DNA from: Agelas oroides
Taxonomy: Eukaryota > Porifera > Demospongiae > Agelasida > Agelasidae
Length of the DNA: 64,000 nt
Reading direction: 5' to 3'
Assembly: GCA_949130485.1 (NCBI GenBank)
Contig: OX422188.1
Location: 8,788,443 to 8,852,442 of the forward strand
The position numbers and the translations under genes were made by a program. The notes under the pieces were generated by a model that saw only the letters and a program-made list of their open reading frames with translations, was not told the DNA's origin and did not search any database. Below are positions 10,863-25,500 of this stretch, piece by piece (position 1 is the stretch's first letter; each line of letters opens with the position of its first letter).

Positions 10863-11280
10863 GAGGCATACATGTATACTCTGTGCATATGTATTTCTAC
10901 TTACATATATCCCAAGAGGCAAAGAGAATAAATTTCCCAACCAGCTGAATTGCATATCATTATTAGCTAACGCCATTGTCTGATTACCAATGTATTGTTT
11001 GCTGACAAGAAGAACAGAAATTGATTTCGTTATCTTATCATGGCGTACGGTAGTACGCCATATGTAGGGATGACCCCGAAAAAAAATGGCGGCCACATTC
11101 AAAGTGCACAAATGACACGCTCGAAATGTCCGCGTTAGATAAGTCAACGGCCTCCATGAGCCATATCAGACATTATCGAGTGCTTCCATGGGCAACAGGA
11201 TCGTTAAATTTGCTGGAAAGCATCGCTAAGTACCTGACAGTCAAGTCGCTAAAAAAGGCAAATCGTCTATCTTCTGACTT

Positions 11281-11325
11281 CTTCTTCGTCTTCTTCTTCT
11301 TCTTCTTCTTCTTCTTCTTCTTCTT
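11281..11325. repeat. (CTT)n triplet run inside repeat copy A
   Basis: About 15 CTT-type triplets. Copy B has only a few bases (AAAAGAAGTCAG on its strand) at the homologous site, so the run expanded after the copies separated. Confidence 0.85.
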
Positions 11326-11694
11326 TTGCTCACCACGATAGCACGACAACGGCTGAAGCTATTACAACGATTCAAACGCGAAAGATCAGCATAAATTACT
11401 GGGTATTATACCCACCACTCATCGTTCTCAAAGAAAGAAGTCGAATTAATCGGCGATTCTCAGGTAACCCCACGCTTATGCTTGCTGCTATACGCCATTT
11501 TGTTAGAATAGAATATTCATAGCGACTACGTCAACAGAAGTTCAACAGCTACAGCACGTGAAGTTGGCATGCAGCTGCGGTTATTCTACTTCCGTAGAGA
11601 ACTTGACGATCGATTGATTCCCAAACGATTGCATATGTTGCTACTTTCATACAGCAGTTGACGTACTTGTGCTGGATTTGACAAGGAACGCAGT

Positions 11695-11856
11695 ATGCGT
11701 AACGTCCACAAGAAACGGGCGCGGGATAAGCAGAACTATCTGCGAAACAAAGAAAGCAAAAGGCAAGCGTCCCGTAACAAGTACTGGAAGAACCCGGAAA
11801 AACACTCTTACTCTCCAAGGGTTCCTTTACCACAGTTATGCCTTACCTCTTTATGA
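11695..11856 (+). pseudogene. Basic coding stub of composite repeat (copy A)
   Basis: A 53-aa reading frame starts MRNVHKKRARDKQNYLRNKE and includes SRNKYWKNPEK. Such Lys/Arg-rich units with YW-x-(N/K)PEK occur in repeat-borne proteins of sponges. The homologous frame in copy B (55739-55960) is longer, 73 aa, with three YW/PEK-like units. Neither copy contains a recognisable transposase or helicase, so both look like remnants. Confidence 0.45.
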
Positions 11857-11863
11857 CCTATCA

Positions 11864-12202
11864 AGGGCGTAGCTAGGATTTATTGAGTGAGGAGGCAATA
11901 CCTTACCGCGCGCGAAGAGCGCGGCGAAAATTTAGGTAATTAATTATTCATAACTTAACTAATTCAATTAACCAACGTTAAAAGTACGTAAATGTACAAA
12001 ATATCGAAGTTACCTTTCCTTCCACGCTTTGTAAAGAAAGTCGTTGTCAATGCTGCTGGTCTTTTCCCAACCAGGAGCGAGTGAGTTCCGATGTAATTTA
12101 CTTTGCGCATGCACTGGATACATCGCCAATGCGTGCGCGCGTTCTTACGCAGAAAAGTGAGGAGGCAACTGCCTCCTCTGCCTCATTGCTAGCTACGCCC
12201 CT
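11864..12202. mobile_element. MITE inserted in repeat copy A
   Basis: The ends are inverted (AGGGCGTAGCTAGGA on the left, CTAGCTACGCCCCTG on the right), and the subterminal GAGGAGGCAA motif is also repeated near the right end. The segment is absent from copy B at the homologous place, which dates it after the duplication. Confidence 0.75.
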
Positions 12203-13326
12203 GCCTATGTACCTGCCACCCACCATACACAACCTACACACACCTGCCCACAATGTATAACCAGCTATAGAAACTGTTCCTTGGACAACACACAACATAC
12301 AGTGTTACAACCCTGTCATACAACAGAACAGGTAGACAGTCATGTATATACCACAGTGCCTTAGAACAACCACTCACACACACATGCACATACCCAATTA
12401 GACAACAGTTACACCCATGATTCCATTGTCAAGTGGATAAGTGCAAACAGCTAACATCCTCCAGAAATCCATCAACATCAACAATAAAGTACATAACAAG
12501 TCATTTCACTTGGGGTGTGGTTACACAACAACAAAAAAAAAACAACAGAAACAAGTCACAAAAAAGTTTGCCAAACGCAAACAAGCACATGTAGGGATGA
12601 AATCCTCAAAAACCAACCAAACAAGACGGGAACGACACCACAATACTTTTACACCATCCCTACATCTTGTGCCATTTTGCCACCTGTACACAACACAAAA
12701 CCCTCTACATTTGTACTTATTAGCCCACACCAACCACAAACAAACATAGTACTTCACTCCATTCAACTATCTCACAAAATAACCCATCCTTCACAAAGCA
12801 TTACAAAATTACCACTACTCACTTCACAGCCACCTGTATACAAGACAACCCATATCTATCATGCTAAACAGGCATAAAACTTAACAACATAATGCACATT
12901 CCAACATAACACACACACTCACCACTCCTCACTCACTCCACACCTTCTACACACAACTTGGACCATACCTGCTACACTCAGTAGCAACCACCAACAACAC
13001 AACATACTCACTATGCACAACACACCCACGCCACACCCTTCCATCTACAAGACAACCCTCTTCTACACACAACTAAAAAACAAATACAAACACACAGTTT
13101 TGGCAAAATGGCACAAGATGTAGGGATGGTGTAAAAGTATTGTGGTGTCGTTCCCGTCTTGTTTGGTTGGTTTTTGAGGATTTCATCCCTACATGTGCTT
13201 GTTTGCGTTTGGCAAACTTTTTTGTGACTTGTTAGAACTATGTACTAGGAATACACACTGTCCTTTGAACTCAGTGTTCAAAGTTATCAAGTTGAGGACA
13301 TCATCAATTTGTCAATCATAATCTTG

Positions 13327-13530
<204 letters not shown>

Positions 13531-16500
13531 AGCTGCTGGTGGTGATACGTGAGACAGAGAATGATGATCTCACTGTTGTGATGCAGGAGCTCATTGAGAC
13601 CTATGCTGACCAGATAGGAGATGTGGCCGTTAACCTCTGTGCTAGTTTGGTAAGCCATGCATGTACAATGAGGAGCAGATGCTCCTTTCCTCTTCTCCTC
13701 TGTGCCAGGAGCCAGAATAACTGGCCTTTAAGTTGATATCAAAGCTAAGATAGTATCCATTATTGTGGTTCACAATAATTATGGCCCACATTTTTAAGAG
13801 TGGCAATGTCCTATTGCCACCATCTGGAATGGTTTGCCGTATGTACAATCGTGGTGCAAATCGGAAGACTTCTTCAGCAAATCAGTGCGCAAGGTGGATG
13901 GCTTTGAGCTTTGCTTTAGTCTTCCAGACCCTTCTATCATATCTTTCGGAGCTTTGTTTGCTGTGGAATAGTAGAAATGATTTCCGAAGTGGAACACTAT
14001 AAACTTTTAAGATATGTATTGCTCTGTGAAATGGCTTGCACCCAAAAATTTGTCATAAATTATGTTGTCTATGTTACTTAACCCATCACCTTCCAGCCCC
14101 TCCTAATGGCTTTGAAATGAGAGGTGGAATTCCTGTTGCTATGACATTGGGTACAATAAAAGTTCTATGGTGCTCTGGACCCCCTCAGTTTCATCTGCAT
14201 GATGCTCTGTTAGACATTTTGGGATCTGATGTTCTGGGAACAATTGATCTATCTATTGTGCAGGTTGACACCTTCAATGAGATTGTGGACCCCAGTGGTC
14301 AGAGTGATGAGGACAGCTACAAGGCTCTCACCGCACTGGGCATCCTCGCAGCAATCCAGTCTCTAGTGAAAGCCACCTTCAATGAAACACAGGTAAGTTC
14401 TATGGCCTGTCTGAAGTACTGTATAGTGGGTTATTTTTGTGGGTGGAAATTTTCATGAAGACCTCAATTGGGGGTCCTCAGAATATATTTTGCATGGTTC
14501 TAAATTTCTTGGCCTTGAAACATGAATTCAATATTGTGGGTGACAAAATATTGACAAAGTTTGCACAAAGGCTGATGTGTCAATGTCCAGCCTTGTTTAA
14601 CAAGCATTTTGGAAGGTCAGTGTTAGAACTGCACCACAGTACCTGGCTACTTGTACCTTGTACCTGACGGCATTGTGAGATGCAGGAAGCAAAAGAGAGC
14701 CACAGTTAGACACTCATGGAGCAAACTGAACTTCGGGGGTGGAAAATTTTGTGACTTGTAGGTTAACCACAAAAATTACTGCCCCATGAAAATAATGGTA
14801 CATTCTTACATGAAATTATTTTACAATTTTGTTGTTGTGCAGATTTATGTGACTGCAACATCATCACATAGTTGATGTTTGTAAGTCTTTGCTGCCACGA
14901 GAGGTGTTTTGCACTTGTGCTCGTAAGAAGTGAACCTCACGTTCTAGTTCAGAGTAGGAGCTCTGGAGCACTGTGTAGTTGTTCTCTAGTTCCGAGTAGG
15001 AGTTTTGGAGCATTGTGTAGTGGCTTTCTAGTGTTCCACAATGTTGAGTGACAAGGTCAAGGTGGGTGTGGACGCTATCTTTCATATGTACTGCCATCTC
15101 TTCCCTCCTGACTTTGTCTCTACAACCAGCAAATGAGTACTCGCATTCGACTGCCTCCCGTGGGCAGACGCTTAAATGATTATGTATGCTCCGCTGCCTC
15201 ATGGGAGGTACACCGCATTGGTTTGGACATTCCGCCTGTTGCTCCAAACACGTGAGCCAATGAACGGCAGTAACTTGATGATATGTGTCTTGAAGTCCAC
15301 AATATTCACATGTGAATGGTCGTTGAGGGCAGTTAGGACTGTGCTCTCTCAGGAACTGGTATCTTTTTACATACTTTTGACAGTGTGGGCACTGTATTGG
15401 TGCATATTGGCACTCTCCTTTGGGGTTCTTGAGGTCAAGATGAAATTCAAGCTGTTCTAAGGACCCAGTCCAGTTACACCCATGCTCCTTCAAGTAACAA
15501 TAAACCTTCAACTCGTTTATCTTGTTTCTTAGCTGTCGATTTTTAAGAGTCTTAAAACCCTGCTTCTTGCATCGTGGACAACACTGATTACCCTTCTTTT
15601 TTATTTCATTGGTGCACTTGTGGCAAAAGTGGTGTCCACAACAGCTCGTGAGCTCAGGGTTCTTCAAAACTTGTAAACATATTGGACACTGGTACTCTTC
15701 TTCCAGACTCTTGTCTACAAACTGGGGTTCAAAGTCAAAGCTACACCCACTGTCATAAGCCATAACGTATCTCCTCTCTGTAGGTTTATCTAGGTAAGAA
15801 AATATATCCATAGATTTACTATCTGAATAGGTAACACTTACCTAGGAACCTTACAGAAAGCCAGGTGGTAATCACAGTTCTATTTAACAACCACCGAGAT
15901 TGCGAAAGGTCTTAGTCGGCTGATTCTGTGGAATTCCCCAAGTCTATATTCATCTGTTATATTGTCATGTTTACTACTGAGGTGAATTACCTGAGAAAGT
16001 ACCTAATGAAATATGCATAAGGTATGTATGAGGGAGTGACTATGTACATAGCTGACTCCACAACTGGATTAGTGTGTCAGATTTATTAGGGTGAGTCACA
16101 CACTAGTAAGTTGAATGGTGGATTTATATTTTCACCATTATACTTATTCTTTTAGACTAAACTAAATGAATTTAACTCATCTGTGCACAACATAATGGTC
16201 CAGGACAATAAATACTAGGACGTCCTGATACAGCTAGCACTGGCAGTGTGAGTGAAGATGGCTACAAGAGACACTTAGAAGGAGTAGCTGGAGCAAGAGC
16301 ATCTACTGTATGTGGGCTAGAAGTGTTGTAGACAACCCTGGCTACTTACAGAGCACGGAAGGTTGCAGAGATTCTTTGATTGTCCAAGTTGAACAGCAGC
16401 GTATGTAGCATGCCTGCCATTTGTAAGAACTACGCATGACAAGCCAGGCAGTGTATTGTGTATTCAGACATTCAGTGTGTACAGTCAGCTATGGTAGCTG

Positions 16501-19500
16501 CCTAGGCAGGAGAAATGCTCCATTGTGTGATATCTCTTTATGTGAGGAGTTGTGCAGACATGTATGGTCCGTATGCTAGCTGCTCTGCATCACTCACTCA
16601 GGCTCACCCCCACAAGTGCTAATAGGCAGAGGCTTCATCATTGCAGGTCAAGCCTGAACAAGCATGCAGTATGCTTACTGCCTGTGTACTGCCCTTACCA
16701 GAGTGCAACCTACATTAACTGGTGCATATTTGTGTAATGTAAACTGTACCATGTAAGCATGCAATGATCAATCAAATGTGTATTTCATACTTTGTATAGC
16801 GAACATACTTCAAAAATTTGTCTAATAGCCCAAATACTCTGTGGGCATCTGAGCAACTCCTATGCTACGCATGTGTAGTTTATGGAAAACAAGGACTATA
16901 TGCAAGACACACAGGCCAGGCTGCTCACAGACAGCAGAAGCTGGCAGAGCTTAGGCCACTTCAAGCAAGGACTCTGTAAGAGCAATGAGCTATGCTATGA
17001 ATAGCAGCTAGTGTGAAGCGTAGCAAGCCATGTAGTAGCTCCCTCTCCATGGATGGGTGCACTACAAGAGGCAAATACAGCACAAGCCAAATACCTGCAG
17101 TACGTTTACTGGGGGGGGGGGGGGGGGGGGTATTGTATGACATCACAGGTCAATTTGAATATAAAGCTTCTTGTGCAATCACACATGTTCATATACACTG
17201 TCCATGTTAGTAAGTAAGGTAGTAATTTGTAGTGGTTTTACATTTTTGTAGTGCTAGTAGAGTTTCTTGTTTATCGAGCATCAGCAGAATTCGAGTGTAA
17301 GACACACTGTATCCACTATAGTCTAAAGTGACTTTCCAAACCTGGCACCACAATAGCTTAGATTCTTCTAAGATTGCATGAATTTGATATGCCCATATAA
17401 GGCAGTCATTGCTAGGTTTCCCAACTACCCCCTAAAATGTGCTACTGTAGCAGGTACGTCTCTAACAGATCCAAAACCATCCTTTCCTTTCAAGTGGCAA
17501 TTACAGTTTCGGTTCTTCCTTTCATTCACACTTGTTCTGTTAACTACAACTGATTCACCCTACTGGTAAATATACAACCAAGCACTTTATGTTCACATTA
17601 GTATACAGTTACATACTTTGGTCTCAAAATGCCATAGCAACCGAAGACTGATAAAAACTATTTTCTCTTCAAGGGATTCTCTTTTGAGTTCGTGTCTTAG
17701 TACATTCCAAGCATGCCAGGGGATCAAAGCTGGTAGCTTAAAGGCTCAGTTCTACTTAGTTAGGGCTTAGTTTAGTGCTTAGTGTAGACTGCAACCATAG
17801 TGTGTACCACTGTGAGGAGTATTGCCAAGGGTTGGTTTCGTATGTTGAGTAGTAGTAATATGGCAACTAGTGATAGGCTAGCGCTTATGAGACTTAAATT
17901 TGCAGACCCTGTTCCTAAGAAGTTCCTTTGCTGTATGTGCCATGAGCTCTTGACGGATCCCAGCACGACCAGCTGTTGCCGACACTACTTCTGTTATGAT
18001 TGTATCAGCCGCATTCAAGAAACCAAAAGGCCTTGCCCGAAATGCAAAAAGCCAAGTTTTTCTGTCCAACAAGACTCCCAACAGAAGGAAAGGATAAAAA
18101 CTCTGAAGGTATTCTGTCCCATGTCCGCCAGGAGAGGTGGCTGTGGGTGGATTGGGACTCTTGGAGAGCTGGATAATCATCTTAAACTGAGTGAGATGGA
18201 AGGAGAGTGTAGGCGTGTGCATGTACAGTGCCCACTGGAGTGTGGAGAGTATGTACCACGAGGGGATCTCGAGCTGCACAAAAGTATGAGATGTACTCGA
18301 CGCCAGTTTGAGTGCGTCCACTGCGGCTTTAAGGATTTTTATGAGAAGATTACCCTGGAGCACTATCATGAGTGCCTTGAACACCCAGTTATGTGTCCGA
18401 ATGATTGTCGTATGCCAGGCATCAAACGTCACCAGCTCAGTGACCACCTATCACTCAACTGCCCCCTTAGAACTGTACCCTGTGAGTTTCACTACGCTGG
18501 CTGCAATGCAGAGTTTATATACAGGGACCTGGGAAGACACTTAGAAGAAGACGTTCATAAACACCTCACTCTTGTTTCCCACCGGTGTAAAAAGCTAGAA
18601 GAAAGTAACAAGGAGCTCAAGCAGAAATGCTCAAAAATTGAAGGTGTGTGTATGGTTCTCCAGCGAGATATTCTCAGGGTGTCTGCTGATTACACTGAGC
18701 TGAAGGCCGAGATGAAAAGACATGCAGTACTTGCCCGTGGCAGGTTCACCTCTCTTCCCAATGGAGACACTATATCCTAAGTTACTCACACCAGATAGCT
18801 ATACTACAGTGCTCGCAAACATGTAATGCGACATCCCATATTATGAGCAATTCTCCTGTTTTCTATGTGTTTGTTATTTAGTCACCTTTTATGGCTTGTT
18901 GTATTGACATAAAAATTTGCTGCCTGTTCCAAAACTGCTGAGCTGTTGAGGTTTCGTTTTTGTAGTGGCCAAAGTGGAATTCTAAGTATTTCCATCGCTA
19001 TACAAGCAAAATTTACCTGTCACTTGAGTTGTATTTGAATGTCTTCTGTTGTAATTATATAGACTGGCACGAAATTGTACTTAGGGGATAACTTATACGG
19101 TGTATGGGGGTAACTTGTATGGGAGTAACTTATACAGTGGATGGGGGTAACTTATACAGTGTATGGGAGTAACTTATACAGTGTATGGGGGTAACTTATA
19201 CAGTGTATGGGAGTAACTTATACAGTGTATGGGAGTAACTTATACAGTGTATGGGGGTAACTTATACAGTGTATGGGGGTAACTTATACAGTGTATGGGA
19301 GTAACTTATACAGTGTATGGGAGTAACTTATACAGTGTATGGGGGTAACTTATACAGTGTATGGGGTTAACTTATACAGTGTATGGGGTTAACTTAATAC
19401 AGTGTATGGGAGTAACTTATACAGTGCCCTTTGCTTCCTTCATGACTGAACCTGAAAGACTGTTGTTCATGCATTGGTTTTATATGTATGTATGTATGTA

Positions 19501-22500
19501 TGTATGTACATACATACATACATATAAAACCCAATGTATGTATGTATGTATGTATGTACATACACACACGTTAGTAGAACTTTTCATGAACATATGTAGG
19601 ACCACTTTATGTAGGTGGTTAACTTTTTAGCGTGTTCCCCTTTAGTTTGAAGATACAACTTTCACTGGGAAGTGGATACCACGTACCCAACAGTTGAGCG
19701 AGTTTCCAGCCACACTTGAAGCATGATTGTTTGGAGTCGGGTAGCCTTGCTCCCAGGCTCCTCCACAGCTTGTCCCATAACCTTTCCAATTTGGGTATTC
19801 ATAGCTTCATTCCCACAGAATTTGTCATATCATATGCGCAAGAACGGGCGGCTCGAGTAAGAGCGTGTAACTCCAATAGAAGCCCATAGTCTGGTCAAAA
19901 TTATTGAACCATACTAAAAATAGAACAACCGGTCAATGCTTAGCAACAATGGCTTATGTTTATAACGCAGTTGCGCAGTACATGTTACTAGTTTTTTAGT
20001 ACTGGTGGTAAATTCCGACCGGTTTCAAATTTTACTCAAGCCACCTGTTCTTATGCGCTCTTGTATACGAAAACAGCACCAAAGGCTTGGGGAGCAAGAC
20101 TAGGTGTTCATTCAGTTGCTGATGCTAATGTATTGTGAAGCGGATTATGAACTGGTGTGTACTGCATGGTGTGGAGAGTATCGTCTTGTGTCCCTACCAC
20201 AGATTATGCAACAGATGGAAGCCACTCTCATCAACACGATAGCCACCATGTTACAGACGGGAGTCATTGGTACGTACAGTGTTATTATGATTGTAAGTCA
20301 AGTGGTACCATACCATACGCATTGTGTGACATTGTTGTGTTAATTCACTATGGTGAGTCAAGTTGTATTGAAGAGTCTAGTCTATCTTTGCATATCTATT
20401 AGTTTGTATGTATGAAACCTCACACAAAGCAGACCATAGGATTATTATGTAGGAAGAACTATTTATGCAAGCATGTCACTTAGTTCACAAGACATTCCAG
20501 GGAAAGCCACCCCCGGCATCAGAAAAACGGTGAAAGAATGTGTTTGTATGTTACGGTTTGTGTGTCACTCTGCAGACTTCTATGAGGAGATGCTAGCACT
20601 GTTAGACATGTTTACGACTGTTTCCGTGTCTCCTCAAATGTGGCAGATGATGGTCATCATCTATGACAGCTTCTCCAGGGATGGTTTTGACTATTTCACT
20701 GGTACTACACATATGTACATACTTACTGGGTGTATTACAGAAACCAAGAGCGCATAAGAACGGGCGGCTAGAGTAAGAGCGTGTAACTACGTAAAATTCG
20801 AAACTGGGCGGAATTTACCGCCAGTACTAAAAATAGTAACACATAGGCCCTATGCATTGTTGCTAAGCGCGCACGTGACCAGGTGTTCTATTTTTAGTAT
20901 GGTTCAATAATTTTGCCCGGATTACGGGCTTCTATTGGAGTTACACGCTCTTACTCTAGCCGCCCGTTCTTATGCGCTCTTGCAGAAACCCATGCATACT
21001 TGCCATGCAGGTTTGGTTTAGTACATGTGTATAAGTGTAGGTCTATTTCAGTCATATTTTGGTGTAGTCACAGTTCTTTATGGATACTTCACTAACAAAA
21101 TTATCGACATACCTAGAGACAAATTGAAACTACATAATATGTCTTCAGTTGGTAAAATATTAATGTGTACCTGTACTGGAGCTAACTCCACCTATATACA
21201 TACATATTGTGTCTCTCCAATTTCTATTACTCCTGTCCCCACCTTCAACTACAAGTGCTACAATGTTTGCAGGAGACACATTTCTAGCTCACTGTAGTAT
21301 GAGAGTATGCACTGTAACCTCGATATGGAAGTGTAACTAACAAGACATGGATGAGTGTTATGATTAGTACACCAAACAGCATGCACTCTCAAAAGAGAGT
21401 TAATGCACTTAATCTAACAGATTTTATCCCAAACAAGAAATTACTGTGAGCCAAGCCATAGGTATAGTTTTTCCAACAGTGCATCTACATAAAGTGCGTG
21501 ATCAGGTTTGCTCTCACAGATATGGGTTACATTTACATGAATAGATGGCCTGCGTGTGTATCTGTCAACATGACGCAGAAGTGTCGATGTGCTCTTGTTG
21601 CTGTATTGATGTTCTGCTTAGGACTGAATGCTGTCTTACTCCTCAGAGATGATGTCGGTGTTATACAACTTTGTGAAAGTGGACACAGACACCTTCCTCT
21701 CCATTCCCAAGTACATTGAGATTGTCATTTCCATGTGCAAAACAGTAAGTCCCTTCTGCCACCACCCATGTTCTTAGTTCCTTCTGCCACCCATTAAGTC
21801 CCTTCTGCCTGTCCTTCTGTTCTTGCGAAGCCTTTAGCTCTACCTCTCTTTAGCCTTTTAGAAAGCCTTTGTATTGTCCTTTAGGATCCAGTTACAAAAC
21901 CTTGCATTATTCGAATTAGCACAATGCAGTAACATTCCAACCTTAGTTGCTCTTTGATAGGAGTACTTACCAGTGCAATTCATACTTGAGTTCAGGTGAT
22001 TCCACTCGGCACATGTAAAAGGTCTGCTATGGGATGAACATTAACCCATTACCAACCAATACCACCTATTAACATATTCACGTATGACCAAACGACACCT
22101 CTAGATATCAGAGACTATATACCTGCCTTTCCCAGAGGTATAGCGGTTTATTACCTGTAGCTATTGTTTCATGATTTGGTGATCTTGCTGACACCAAGTA
22201 AGCACCAAAATGTCTCCTCTGCTTATCTTCAGATTCTCTCTGGTGACCCAGGAGAGGATTCCCAGGTGCATGCCTGTAAACTGCTGGAGGTCACTGTGCT
22301 CCAGTGCCACGGAAGAATAGACCCTGTGCGTATGTGTGCATGTGTGTATGTATGTATGTATGTATGTACAGTGGACTCCCACTTGCCCGGCCGCAATGGG
22401 GTCAGAGATAAGTGGAATTGCCAGATATGTGAATCATCAAGCAAATAGCATATCATTAGCACAATACTGTCATCTCTTTTCATGTCATGCTATCCATCAT

Positions 22501-25500
22501 TGGTGCAAACAATTGTCGTATCTTGGCCACTGAGTTTGCTCTGTACTGCAAGACATTTTCTCTCCTCTCAGAGGCTGGAACTAGCCACTGCTTACTCATA
22601 AATTGTTCACGTGTATGGTGTGCACTAATTAAAAACCCATGGACATGCTTGTCTGGATAATTCAAACAGCCAGATATTTGAGGACCGGATAGGCAAGGGT
22701 CCACTGTATGTGTGGTGTATTTGTATCTGTAATAGTATGTATGTAATATTCCACATCTGCTTGCCCCTTTCTCCCAGTACATCCCCAACATTGTGGAGGC
22801 TGCCCTGGAAAGACTGACAAGAGAAAGCAAGACACCAGAACTGAGAACCATGTGCCTACAAGTGGTCAGTACAACCACCACATTTAACATACTGCATCCA
22901 TGTACGATCACGTACTTCACTCTTTCTCCTACCTCGGCTCATTGTCTATTCTTTTGTTTCCTCTTTCTTTGGCCTCCCTTCTTCCCATCCCTCCCTTCTC
23001 TCCCTCCTTCTTCCCTCCCTCCTTCTTCTCTCTTCCTCTCCCTCCTTTCCCTCTTCTCCCTCCCTCCTCTCCTTCCCCATTCCCCACAGGTGATAGCTGT
23101 CCTGTACTACAATCCCTCCATGTTGCTTGGGCTACTGGAGAAGACACATTTCCCAGACAGCACAGAGGCCATTACCACCCAGTTTTTCTCACAGTGGATA
23201 AAGGACGCCGACCTCTTCATGGGGTAGGCAGTGTAATCATGTTGTACAAGATACGAATTTATACACAGATTTCAGTAATTTCATGGTACCCAAGCATGTA
23301 CAGAATGTTACAGGAGTTGGCTGTGCTTCAAGAAGTCCTATGGGTTATGCAGTATAATGTATAGCTTACATTAAATTAGGACATGACACACATGAAGCAA
23401 TAAACTTGGAAAGTCATGAATACAGAGTAAAATATAGTGCTTTTTACCTGACAATTAAGGTATATAGCTGTATTAATTTTTGACTTGTTCTAACTGCAGT
23501 GTTCATGATCGCAAAATCTCTGTGCTGGGATTCTGCTCTCTCCTCCAATGTCCTGATAAACCGGCACCAGTGCACAATCTCGCATCAAAGGTGGTCCCTG
23601 CCATTGTTGCACAACTGGAGGGACTCACAGACGCCTACAAAAGTGAGTGTATGTACATGTATATTATATGGTAGTGAAAATTTCGCGAATTTTGAGGTTT
23701 TGTGGCTATTCGCGAAAATTTTCTCCACAAAATTTGGGGATGTGCCATCTCTTGAGTGAGCAATCCGTGAAAATCTTATTTTCAACCTATTCACGACAGT
23801 TTTCTCCCGCAAAAGTATCCCACTATACGGTTCATTCCTAGCCAATACCTGGCCTCATCAGCTGTACTGGGGTAACTGGGAGTTGGGGGTATGTATCATG
23901 TCATCTGTAACAGTCTAGATCAAAAAGTGAGATGTGCTTTATTGAAGTACAAAGAGCTACAAAACTACCTGAGCTACAGAATGTGTGGCTTTGGAACAAT
24001 GACCCCTCTTTCTGCCAGCACTATCCCATGCTGTGCTCTACATCTCTACCCATCACAGTGATAGCACAAGAGGATGAGGATGAAGATGACGAAGACGAAG
24101 AAGCAGGAGACATGGACGAGGAAGGTACAGACACTACTGTACCACAAATGTTTCAATACTAGACTGTAGCCATACACTGAACAGCATGTGTATATACACC
24201 TGCTATCTGAGTCTATATAGAAAGTGTACGTGGACATGAGTATCTTCAACTGTACTAGATGGTGTAAAGACAAATGCTGAGCCCCACTATCCAACTCTCT
24301 TTTCAGTTGCAGTGTGTGTGTCTATAGGCCATGTGTAAGAGCCAATAGTGTCAGTGAATGTAAAAGGGAGGACAGTTTCAGTCAGTTCATTAGCACTGTA
24401 ACATGAAGAATGTTATTAGCTAGTAATCAATAGGTGTTACAGGTACTAAAATCATGCAGTATGCATGAGGACTGGACTCAAGATCCTTATGACAGGCAGA
24501 AATTGTCAACAAAACAAATCTAATGGATCGTATCTACATACCAAGTTACCATTCAATCCCCTTTTTACATGAAACATAAACATTCATATAGTATTATACT
24601 GTCACACTCACATATTATACAGAGAAGGAATTGGAGAGTGAGGAGGATGATGTGGATGAGGAGGGTCAAGAATATCTCAAAATGCTTGCAAAAAAGGTAA
24701 GATGTTGAAGCAAACCTCAGGAACGCATTCGACCTCTCATTGTAATGGTAGCATCAGCTATCCTGTTTAGAGGTTCTTATCAGTAATAGTGATTTTGCAG
24801 TTTCTCTACATGGCAATAGACAGGATGGTAATAACATGCCACTAGACTACCTGGGCAATACATTTGCTCTCTGGATGTTGATATGCATATTCACTATGGG
24901 AGCATTAATACAATACGCAACAAACAGCTATTTATTGAAGTGGCTGGTGCATGGATTCTTTACAAAATATAAGCTGGTGTGTGGGGATATCAATGAGTGC
25001 TCCACACCTGACCTTAAAACAGGCAAGTCGTGTGCTTAGAGCAGGGGGGGAGGAGGATGGAGATGGTGACTCTGACAGTAGTGATGAGATGACTCAAACC
25101 CTCCTCGAGATTGACTATGAGACCATCATCGATGATGAGGATGTGGTGGATGAGTTCTGCATCTTCAGAAGCATGTTGGAAGGTACTGTTACCAACTGTC
25201 ACTCAGGCCATGTGAAGTGTGTGTTAGTGATGCAGGCTTGCCTAGCGGGACAGATTGTTGACATCATGGGGTGAGGCTGAGCAAGCAGAGTCTGCAGAGC
25301 AGCATTGAGCTGTTAACCTATAGTTTTGTTCTCAGGCTGATTCTCAGCTTTTCGGTTACATGGTTATGTGACCGAAAAGCTGGAGGTGAGCCTATACTTT
25401 GTCTGTAGACTGTCACCCAGTGCTTCCAAATACCTATACATCAAGTACATTTTCGAATTTCACACTGACAGTTTTAAGGACTCTAAGCAAAGAGACAATA

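Larger units (their letters stand above)
11039..13234 (+). mobile_element. Composite repeat element, copy A
   Basis: This segment matches, in reverse orientation, the segment at 54872-56577. The outer end carries the palindrome ATGGCGTACGGTAGTACGCC. The other part contains a large internal inverted repeat: about 130 bases at 12550-12680 (CAAGTCACAAAAAAGTTTGC onward) recur inverted at 13090-13234. Copy A additionally holds a (CTT)n expansion and a MITE that copy B lacks. It encodes only a short basic stub. The class is uncertain. Copy B ends at the same inverted repeat, which supports a mobile unit. Confidence 0.75.

Noticed and set aside
12441-12877. Frames of 80-120 aa in the composite repeat
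   Set aside because: Present in both repeat copies, low complexity, overlap the inverted repeat, no known domain.
14036-14263. Extension of importin-7 exon 2 upstream (PPNGFEMRGGIPVAMTL)
   Set aside because: Not similar to importins; a good acceptor (TTGTGCAG) at 14263 joins in phase with the previous exon.
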